Assembly (NCBI GenBank): GCA_964422615.1
Contig: CAYRBJ010000003.1
Coordinates: forward strand, 66,674-130,673
Reading direction: 5' to 3'
DNA from: DATLWN01 sp964422615
Lineage (GTDB): Bacteria > Pseudomonadota > Zetaproteobacteria > Mariprofundales > Mariprofundaceae
Length of the DNA: 64,000 bases
Of this stretch, positions 27,023 to 36,474 are shown in pieces. The translations under genes and the position numbers were made by a program. The first letter of the stretch is position 1. Every line of letters begins with the position of its first letter. The notes beneath the pieces were generated by a model. It had not been told where the DNA came from. It did no database searches and worked only from the letters and a program-made list of their open reading frames with translations.

Positions 27023-27604
27023 GTGCGCCTGTTCGCTGCCCTCGATATTCCGGCCGAGGAAGCCGAGGAGCTGCATGCCTGGTGGGAAACGGCCAATGTC
27101 GACTTTCATCCTGCCCTATGGCGGGACGTGCCGATGCGGAACTGGCATCTGACTTTGGCCTTTTTCGGTGATGTCGATGGACGGGATACCGATGATCTCG
27201 CCGAGGCCCTGGCCGATTGCGCCAGCTGTTATCCGCCGCTACAACTGGCGGTTCAGGGTTTTGGCGCCTTTCCATCCCTGATGCGACCGAGGGTGCTGTG
27301 GGTTGGGGTTGCGGACGGCCAGGCATCGACGACAGGGAGTCTGATGCGTCTCGCCCGTTGTTGCCGGCTTGCCGGTCGTGCTACGGTTCGCAAGCGTTCG
27401 GCAAGGGATGAGCCTTTCCGCGGGCATGTAACGCTGGCCCGCGCCTCGCAGCCGGCGTTGCCGATCGAGGCCGAGGTATTGCAGGCCATGCCCGAAATGC
27501 CCCAACTGGCATGGACGGCCGGGACGTTGCGCCTGATACAGTCCATACTCCGTCCGGAGGGGGCGCAGTATCGAATCCTGGAAACCTTTCCACTGGGGGA
27601 ATGA
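27023..27604 (+). CDS. thpR: RNA 2',3'-cyclic phosphodiesterase (ThpR)
   Basis: 193-aa 2H phosphoesterase. Both HxT motifs are present (NWHLTLAF near 41 and GHVTLAR near 135). GTG 27023 has GGAGG at 27010-27014. Its stop overlaps or nearly abuts the recA start, so recA follows with no real gap. Confidence 0.88.
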   Translation: MRLFAALDIPAEEAEELHAWWETANVDFHPALWRDVPMRNWHLTLAFFGDVDGRDTDDLAEALADCASCYPPLQLAVQGFGAFPSLMRPRVLWVGVADGQASTTGSLMRLARCCRLAGRATVRKRSARDEPFRGHVTLARASQPALPIEAEVLQAMPEMPQLAWTAGTLRLIQSILRPEGAQYRILETFPLGE

Positions 27605-27606
27605 AA

Positions 27607-28620
27607 ATGTCGGAAAAAGCCAAGGCTCTCGAAACCGCGCTATCGCAGATCGAGCGACAGTTCGGCAAGGGAACAATCATGCGACTCGGCGAGGAAAGTC
27701 GGGTGCCGGTGGAAGTCATCTCGACCGGCAGCCTGGCTCTAGACGCCGCCCTTGGGGTTGGGGGTTATCCACGCGGACGGGTGATCGAGATCTATGGCCC
27801 GGAATCCTCCGGCAAGACCACGCTTGCCCTGCATGCCGTAGCCGAAGCACAGCGCATGGGTGGCACCTGTGCCTTTATTGATGCTGAGCACGCGCTGGAT
27901 GTGAACTATGCCGAAAAGCTCGGTGTCAACATCGAGAATCTGCTGATCTCGCAGCCGGATTCGGGAGAACAGGCGCTGGAGATCGTAGATATGCTGACTC
28001 GTTCCGGCGCCATTGACTTGATCGTCGTGGACTCCGTGGCGGCATTGACCCCGAAAGCCGAACTGGAAGGCGATATGGGCGATTCGCATATGGGCTTGCA
28101 GGCACGCCTGATGAGCCAGGCGCTGCGCAAACTGACCTCGTCGATCTCCCGTTCCAAGACCATGGTCATCTTCATCAACCAGATTCGTATGAAAATCGGT
28201 GTGATGTTCGGCAATCCCGAAACGACAACCGGCGGCAACGCCCTGAAGTTCTACGCCTCGGTGCGCCTGGACGTGCGTCGCACCGGCGCAGTCAAGAAGG
28301 GCGATGAGGTCATCGGCAACGAAACCCGGGTCAAGGTGGTCAAGAACAAGGTTTCGCCGCCGTTCAAGAGCGCCGAATTCACCATCATGTACGGTGAGGG
28401 CGTATCCCATGCCGGTGAGGTGCTGGATCTGGGCGTCAGCTATGACTTGGTCAAGAAGAGCGGGGCTTGGTATGCCGTTGGCAATGAACGGATCGGCCAG
28501 GGCAGGGATAATGCCATCGATTACCTGAAGCAGCATCCGGAGATGATGGCCGAACTGGAAACGCAGGTGCGTGGCAAGCTCGGTATTCCGGTGCCCAAGG
28601 CTACCGCTGCCGCTGAATAG
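27607..28620 (+). CDS. recA: Recombinase RecA
   Basis: 337-aa strand-exchange and SOS coprotease protein. Walker A GPESSGKTT, Walker B LIVVDSVAAL, loop L1 and L2 regions and the NQIRMKIGVMFGNPETTTGG segment are near-identical to other RecAs. ATG 27607 is preferred over ATG 27601 because GGGGGA ends at 27600, giving a normal spacing. The gene begins 3 bp after the thpR stop, so it has no dedicated intergenic promoter region and I find no CTGT-N8-ACAG-type LexA box close upstream. Confidence 0.98.
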   Translation: MSEKAKALETALSQIERQFGKGTIMRLGEESRVPVEVISTGSLALDAALGVGGYPRGRVIEIYGPESSGKTTLALHAVAEAQRMGGTCAFIDAEHALDVNYAEKLGVNIENLLISQPDSGEQALEIVDMLTRSGAIDLIVVDSVAALTPKAELEGDMGDSHMGLQARLMSQALRKLTSSISRSKTMVIFINQIRMKIGVMFGNPETTTGGNALKFYASVRLDVRRTGAVKKGDEVIGNETRVKVVKNKVSPPFKSAEFTIMYGEGVSHAGEVLDLGVSYDLVKKSGAWYAVGNERIGQGRDNAIDYLKQHPEMMAELETQVRGKLGIPVPKATAAAE

Positions 28621-28623
28621 CGG

Positions 28624-29094
28624 GTGGGGCGCCGGCCATCGCCAACCGCCTACACCACAGCACTGCGCTGGCTGGCTCGGCGCGAATACTGCGAGGCGGA
28701 ACTGCGGATGAAACTCGGAGAAAAAGGCTTTGCTCCCGAGGAAATAGAGGCTTCGGTTCAGCGTCTGGTTCAACATGATTTTCTCAGTGAGTCTCGTTTT
28801 GCCGAGGCATTTGTCCGTGCCCGCATGCGCCGTGGCGAAACGCCATGGCTGGCCATGCAGAAGGCCAGGATGCGCGGCGCGGATGACCAAGCATTGGCGG
28901 AGGCAGCCGGCAAGGCTGCACGGGATTTCGACGCCGACGCGGCCTGTGCGGACTGGCTGGCCCGCCGCGATCCCGGTGGCCTGCGATTTTCCGATTCGCG
29001 GCGCTGGCAGCGCGAGGCACGTTTTTTGCGGCAAAAGGGGTACGATTCCGCTACGATCCTGCGCGCATTGCAACACCAGAATGTGGAGGATTAG
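28624..29094 (+). CDS. recX: RecA regulatory protein RecX
   Basis: 156-aa helical-repeat protein that modulates RecA filaments. It shows the RecX pattern ALRWLARREYCEAELRMKL, then repeated helical triplets with FAEAFVRARMRRG and RFLRQKGYDSATILRAL. GTG 28624 starts 3 bp after recA. The stop is immediately followed by the alaS start, giving the recA-recX-alaS order. Confidence 0.88.
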   Translation: MGRRPSPTAYTTALRWLARREYCEAELRMKLGEKGFAPEEIEASVQRLVQHDFLSESRFAEAFVRARMRRGETPWLAMQKARMRGADDQALAEAAGKAARDFDADAACADWLARRDPGGLRFSDSRRWQREARFLRQKGYDSATILRALQHQNVED

Positions 29095-31737
<2,643 letters not shown>

Positions 31738-31747
31738 ACACCGCACT

Positions 31748-32584
31748 GTGGCCGTTTATGCGATTGGCGACATCCAGGGATGTTTCGATCCGTTGCGGCG
31801 TTTGCTGGATGCTATCGCATTTGATCCCGCCGTGGATCGGCTGTGGTGTACCGGAGACTTGATCAATCGCGGACCGGATTCCCTGGCTGTGCTCCGCTTT
31901 ATGCATAACCTGGGCGATGCCTGTGTCACGGTACTCGGAAATCATGATCTGCATCTACTGACCCTGGCCGCCGGGGGAGCCGTCTACCGGCGGGATACCC
32001 TTCAAGAGGTGCTGGACGCTCCGGATGCCAGCGAACTGCTCGATTGGCTGCGCCACCGCCCCATGATGCATGATGATTCCACCATGGAATGCACCCTGGT
32101 GCATGGCGGCCTGCATCCGGCGTGGGATATCGACACGGCCCTGAGGCGCGCTGCCCAGGTACAGGATCGGCTACAGAGCGACGACTGGGCTGAATTTTGC
32201 CTTCAGCTGCATCACAATGCCTATCCGCTCAGACAAACGGGGGAAAGTGATGGCCTGGAAGCTGATCTGTTCACCGTAGCTGTGCTGACACGCGTTCGCT
32301 ACTGCACGGCCGACGGTGAATTCGACTGGGGCAACCGCTCCGGTCCGGCACAAGGCAGCAACCAACGGCCTTGGTTTGATTTCGACACGTCGCCCTGGAG
32401 GAAACAGCGGCGCATCGTCTATGGGCACTGGGCGGCCATGGGCCTGGTCACTGACCAGCCACACGTGCTGGGGCTGGATTCAGGATGTGTCTGGGGTGGA
32501 GCACTGTCGGCCGCCCGCCTCGATGGCGACTGGCCACCGACGGTGACGCAAGCCGCCTGCTCCGCTTACCAGCAACACGCCTGA
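31748..32584 (+). CDS. apaH: Diadenosine tetraphosphatase
   Basis: 278-aa calcineurin-like phosphoesterase hydrolysing Ap4A to ADP. Metal motifs are AIGDIQGCFD, CTGDLINRGPDS and VLGNHDLHLL, followed by the ApaH-type VHGGLHPAWD and a C-terminal GLDSGCVWGGALSA. It begins with GTG 10 bp after alaS; the ribosome site is weak. Confidence 0.93.
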   Translation: MAVYAIGDIQGCFDPLRRLLDAIAFDPAVDRLWCTGDLINRGPDSLAVLRFMHNLGDACVTVLGNHDLHLLTLAAGGAVYRRDTLQEVLDAPDASELLDWLRHRPMMHDDSTMECTLVHGGLHPAWDIDTALRRAAQVQDRLQSDDWAEFCLQLHHNAYPLRQTGESDGLEADLFTVAVLTRVRYCTADGEFDWGNRSGPAQGSNQRPWFDFDTSPWRKQRRIVYGHWAAMGLVTDQPHVLGLDSGCVWGGALSAARLDGDWPPTVTQAACSAYQQHA

Positions 32585-32604
32585 GGGCGTCCAGTGAGCC
32601 TGTG

Positions 32605-32651
32605 CTACATTGAATGTAGGTCCCTTCAGGGGACGATTAGCTTCCGAAGCT
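32605..32651 (+). promoter_or_regulatory. Leader with three tandem hairpins before the antiporter gene
   Basis: Three perfect inverted repeats lie end to end in 47 nt: CTACAT/ATGTAG with a 3-nt loop (32605-32619), GTCCC/GGGAC with a 5-nt loop (32620-32634) and AGCTTC/GAAGCT with a 1-nt spacer (32639-32651). They fill the 83-bp gap between apaH and the KefB-like gene. A structured 5' leader RNA is the simplest reading. I cannot match it to a known riboswitch class. Confidence 0.5.
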
Positions 32652-32667
32652 GGGGAAATGCCATCTC

Positions 32668-33840
32668 ATGAACGCGGATTCGGTCGTGTATATCATGTTC
32701 CTGATTTTCTTCGGGGCAGCGGTCATGGCAACGCTGGCCATGATGGCTCGCCAGGCCATGCTGGTCAGCTACATCGTGCTTGGCATCGCTCTCGGTCCGG
32801 CTGTACTCGGCTGGGTGGGGGATGCCCATTTGATCCAGCAGTTCTCGGATATCGGCATCCTGTTCCTGCTGTTCCTGCTCGGCCTGAATCTGCCGCCGCA
32901 GAAATTGGTCGGCCTGATGCGGGAAACGACCATCGTTACAGTCGTCAGCGCCGCCGTACTGGCGGCGATCGGGGCGCTGCTGTCCCACGCGTTCGGCTAT
33001 TCCTGGTTTGAATCGATGGTGATCGGTACAGCCCTGATGTTTTCAAGCACCATCATCGGCATCAAGCTGCTGCCGACCACGGTGCTGCATCACCGCCACA
33101 CCGGTGAAATCATCATCAGTATCCTGCTGCTGCAGGATCTGTTGGCCATCTTCGTGCTGCTGCTGATCCGTCCGGCTTCCGGGGAGGGAGCCATGTCATG
33201 GTGGGCGTTTATCCGTCCGCTCGTCAGTTTCCCGGCCCTGTATCTGGTGGCATGGGCGTTGGAACGGCTGGTGATCATCCGTCTGCTGCGCCGTTTCGAC
33301 AAAATCCAGGAATACATGTTCCTGTTGGCCATTGGCTGGTGTCTCGGTATGGCGGAACTGGCGCACGCGCTCCACCTGTCACGGGAGATCGGCGCCTTTG
33401 TCGCCGGCGTGGTCATGGCCAACAGTCCTGTTGCCCAGTTTATCGCCGAGCAGTTGAAAACGCTGCGTGACTTCTTCCTGGTCATTTTCTTCTTTTCAGT
33501 CGGTGCCGGCTTCCATCCGGAAAGCCTGAACGGGATATGGCTGCCAGCCGTGATGCTGGCGGCGATAGCCCTGACGCTGAAGCCATTGCTGTTCGCGCTG
33601 TTGATGCGCCGGGAAGGGGAGGCACGGCCGATCGCCCAAGAGGTCGGTGTACGCCTGGGACAGATGAGCGAGTTCTCCATCCTGATCGCCATCCTGGCCA
33701 TGGATAGGCATCGCATCGGCACGAATGCCGCCATGCTGATCCAACTGGCGACGATCCTGACTTTTATCGTATCACCCTATGTGACGATCCTGCGCTATCC
33801 GACGCCGGTGGCCATCTCCGACCGACTGCGCCGAGACTAG
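32668..33840 (+). CDS. CPA2-type cation:proton antiporter, KefB-like, without RCK domain
   Basis: 390-aa inner-membrane transporter with 10-12 hydrophobic segments. It resembles the membrane part of KefB/KefC (LGIALGPAVLGWVGD, FSDIGILFLLFLLGLN, ALMFSSTIIGIKLL, LLLQDLLAIFVLL, EIGAFVAGVVMA). The protein stops right after the membrane domain, so the cytosolic NAD-binding TrkA-N/RCK gate of KefB is absent. ATG 32668 follows a hairpin-rich leader. The last 4 nt overlap the convergent gloB gene (CTAG). Confidence 0.87.
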   Translation: MNADSVVYIMFLIFFGAAVMATLAMMARQAMLVSYIVLGIALGPAVLGWVGDAHLIQQFSDIGILFLLFLLGLNLPPQKLVGLMRETTIVTVVSAAVLAAIGALLSHAFGYSWFESMVIGTALMFSSTIIGIKLLPTTVLHHRHTGEIIISILLLQDLLAIFVLLLIRPASGEGAMSWWAFIRPLVSFPALYLVAWALERLVIIRLLRRFDKIQEYMFLLAIGWCLGMAELAHALHLSREIGAFVAGVVMANSPVAQFIAEQLKTLRDFFLVIFFFSVGAGFHPESLNGIWLPAVMLAAIALTLKPLLFALLMRREGEARPIAQEVGVRLGQMSEFSILIAILAMDRHRIGTNAAMLIQLATILTFIVSPYVTILRYPTPVAISDRLRRD

Positions 33841-34640
33841 GCCCTGTCCTTTCGGGTCCGAATGTCCGTGAATACCGCCAGCGCCTCGCCGGCTGTACCA
33901 GCGGCTGTGGCGGCGTAGGCAGTACAAAACGATGGCGACAGCGGCCGCAGGAAGGGATTGGTGGCCAGCTCAAGGCCGATGGTCGATGGGATGGTCGGCA
34001 TATTGTCCATGCGCGTACGCGTATCCCGCGAGATGCGCTCGGCCAGTGCGGGATTGTCGGCATCGACGGTGCGTGCGAATCTGAGATTGCTCAGTGTATA
34101 TTCATGGGCGCAATACACCCTTGTTGCGGCCGGCAACCGCGCGAGCTTCTGCAGACTTTCCCACATCTGGGCAGGGCTTCCCTCGAACAGGCGCCCGCAG
34201 CCGCCACCGAACAGGGTGTCGCCGCAAAACAGCGCATCCGCGATAACGTAGGCGATATGACCCCGCGTATGTCCGGGCACTTCCAACACACGCACCGGCA
34301 GGCTGCCCAGCGTGAAGCCGGAATCCTCGTCCACCATGATGTCGATGCCGGGGATGCGTGCGGCATCGCTCCGGGCGCCGACGATTTGGCAGCCGTACCG
34401 CTCCTTCAGTTTCAGGTTGGCTCCGGTATGATCCCAGTGATGATGCGTGTTCAGCACATGCGTGGGTGAAAGTCCCAGCTCGGAACAGGCGGCCTCGACC
34501 GGTGCGGCTTCGGCCGGATCGATCACGGCCACGGCGCCTTCTTTGCCTTGATGGTCTTGAGATTCAATCAGGTAAATATAATTATCGTTAAGCGCCGGAA
34601 GCTGGTGCACGGTAAAGCCGGCATGCCGATAAGACCACAT
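33837..34640 (-). CDS. gloB: Hydroxyacylglutathione hydrolase (glyoxalase II)
   Basis: 267-aa metallo-beta-lactamase-fold hydrolase. The metal motif THHHWDHTG, the GHTRGHIAY ligand, FCGDTLFGGGCGRLFEG and CAHEYTLSNLRFA (substrate-binding) all match GloB. The convergent overlap with the antiporter is CTAG: each strand reads TAG as its stop. A KefB-like protein next to a glutathione enzyme is sensible, as Kef systems respond to glutathione adducts during methylglyoxal or electrophile stress. Confidence 0.94.
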   Translation of the reverse strand: MWSYRHAGFTVHQLPALNDNYIYLIESQDHQGKEGAVAVIDPAEAAPVEAACSELGLSPTHVLNTHHHWDHTGANLKLKERYGCQIVGARSDAARIPGIDIMVDEDSGFTLGSLPVRVLEVPGHTRGHIAYVIADALFCGDTLFGGGCGRLFEGSPAQMWESLQKLARLPAATRVYCAHEYTLSNLRFARTVDADNPALAERISRDTRTRMDNMPTIPSTIGLELATNPFLRPLSPSFCTAYAATAAGTAGEALAVFTDIRTRKDRA

Positions 34641-34675
34641 GGGCCTACACTAGCATGCCGACAAGGGGAGGGAAC

Positions 34676-35722
34676 ATGGCTGTACAAGGATCGGTACGGG
34701 CGGTGCTGACGGCGGCAGCATCGAACGGTCTGGTGACGCTGGCAAAATTCATCGGTTTCGCCTTTTCCGGTTCCAGCGCCCTGTTGGCCGAGGCCGTACA
34801 CTCCCTGGCCGATACGGCGAACCAGTCACTGCTACTGCTGGGCTTGCGCCGCTCGGCCCGCAAGGCCGACGAGCAGCATCATTTCGGCTACGGTCAGGAG
34901 CGATATTTCTGGAATCTCGTATCCGCCGTCACCATCTTTTTCATCGGCTGCGTCTATACCGTGATGCACGCCATCGGACAGCTGCAATCCGAGCATGTGC
35001 CGAGCATCAGCTGGCTGGCCTTCGGCATCGTCGGCCTGGCCTTCGTCGTCGAGGGCTACTCCCTGCTCGTGGCACTGGGCGAATTCAACAAGCAGCGCAA
35101 AAGGGCTGGGGCTGGGTTTTTCGCCTTCATCGGCGAAACGCGCGATCCCACAACACTGGCCGTGCTCGTCGAAGATACGGTGGCGGTATTCGGCCTGCTG
35201 CTGGCACTGGCCGGCATGGGACTGGCAGTTTGGACCGGTTCAGAAGTTTTCGATGCGGTGGCAGCCATCCTGATCGGCCTGTTGATGGGTGGGCTGGCCA
35301 TACTACTGGCTACGCTGAACAAGCGCTTTTTGATCGACACCGCCGATCCGCATCTGGATGAAAGTGCACGCGCTTTATGGCAGGCGGATGAACGCATCAC
35401 GCATGTGGAACGGATCAACAGCATCGTGCTGTCGCCGGAGGAAACCCTGCTGATGGCCGAGGTGCAGGTGCGTGAAGATGCCGTGTTCGCCGGCTTGAAT
35501 GCACCCCAGATCGAGGGGGCGGTAACGATGATCCGGCACCTGCACGAGCTGCGCCGCGGCATGGAGGACGAGGTGCGCCGGGCCATGCCGCGCGCCCGTC
35601 ATATCTTCATCGAGTTCGTGGGCCTGGCGGATCGGAAAAACCATGACGAAATCAGGGTGGCAACTCCGGACCAGTCGTCTACACTCGCAGACACCCCGGC
35701 CATCGATAAACAAAGGAGCTAA
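34676..35722 (+). CDS. Cation diffusion facilitator family transporter
   Basis: 348-aa CDF transporter for divalent metals. TM2 holds the HSLAD metal site (H-x3-D) and the N-terminal GSSALLAEAVHSLADTAN stretch is typical. In TM5 the usual H-x3-D is replaced by LVEDTVAVFGL, as in the subgroup related to ZnT9. A long cytosolic C-terminal domain follows. I chose ATG 34676, which has AGGGGAGG just upstream, over ATG 34655. Metal specificity is not clear. Confidence 0.86.
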   Translation: MAVQGSVRAVLTAAASNGLVTLAKFIGFAFSGSSALLAEAVHSLADTANQSLLLLGLRRSARKADEQHHFGYGQERYFWNLVSAVTIFFIGCVYTVMHAIGQLQSEHVPSISWLAFGIVGLAFVVEGYSLLVALGEFNKQRKRAGAGFFAFIGETRDPTTLAVLVEDTVAVFGLLLALAGMGLAVWTGSEVFDAVAAILIGLLMGGLAILLATLNKRFLIDTADPHLDESARALWQADERITHVERINSIVLSPEETLLMAEVQVREDAVFAGLNAPQIEGAVTMIRHLHELRRGMEDEVRRAMPRARHIFIEFVGLADRKNHDEIRVATPDQSSTLADTPAIDKQRS

Positions 35723-35725
35723 ATC

Positions 35726-36325
35726 ATGAGTGTACTGGTAGGCAAGTCCGCCCCCGATTTTACCGCTGCAGCGGTCTTGGCGGACGGCAGCATCAAAGAG
35801 GATTTCAAACTGTCGGATTACAAGGGCAAGTACGTGGTACTGTTCTTCCATCCGCTGGATTTCACCTTCGTCTGCCCCACTGAGTTGATCGCCTTTGATC
35901 ACCGCATCAAGGAATTCGAGTCGCGGGGCGTGCAGGTGATCGGCTGCTCGATCGATTCCCAGTTCACGCATGTCGCCTGGCGCAATACGCCCGTGGATCA
36001 GGGTGGCATCGGTCCGGTGGGTTACCCGCTGGTGGCCGATGTCAAGCATGACGTATGCAGCGCCTACGACGTGGAATCCGAAGGCGGCGTTGCCTTCCGC
36101 GGCTCGTTTCTGATCGACCAGCAGGGCATCGTGCGCCATCAGGTGGTCAACGATCTGCCGCTTGGCCGCAACATCGACGAAATGCTGCGCATGGTGGATG
36201 CACTGCAATACACCGAGAAGCACGGCGAGGTCTGCCCGGCCGGCTGGCACAAGGGCGAGAAGGCCATGGTGCCGGACGCCAAGGGCGTGGCCTCATATCT
36301 TGCCGAGCAAAGCGGCAAACTGTAA
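35726..36325 (+). CDS. 2-Cys peroxiredoxin (AhpC/Prx1 type)
   Basis: 199-aa thiol peroxidase reducing H2O2 and organic peroxides. The peroxidatic Cys is in FTFVCPTELIAF near residue 51 and the resolving Cys in EVCPAGW near residue 171. AAAGGAG at 35713-35718 gives a strong ribosome site 4 bp after the CDF gene. Followed by a clear terminator. Its reductant (AhpF or thioredoxin) is not nearby. Confidence 0.95.
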   Translation: MSVLVGKSAPDFTAAAVLADGSIKEDFKLSDYKGKYVVLFFHPLDFTFVCPTELIAFDHRIKEFESRGVQVIGCSIDSQFTHVAWRNTPVDQGGIGPVGYPLVADVKHDVCSAYDVESEGGVAFRGSFLIDQQGIVRHQVVNDLPLGRNIDEMLRMVDALQYTEKHGEVCPAGWHKGEKAMVPDAKGVASYLAEQSGKL

Positions 36326-36346
36326 TCCGATCAACAATTGCATCGC

Positions 36347-36376
36347 GGCCCCGGTCCTCCGGGGCCGTCGTATTTT
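36347..36376 (+). terminator. Rho-independent terminator after the peroxiredoxin gene
   Basis: GGCCCCGG and CCGGGGCC form a perfect 8-bp GC stem (36347-36354 with 36359-36366) around a TCCT loop, followed by TATTTT at 36371-36376. The T tract begins 4 nt after the stem, slightly far. This is the clearest terminator in the window. Confidence 0.8.
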
Positions 36377-36474
36377 CTCCCCTTGGCCCGGCTCTGCTGG
36401 TGTCCTACCATGGCCGGCGATTCTTCCCATTCCTGCCGATCCTATCGGTCGACAACGCACGGAGGCTATAAGGC

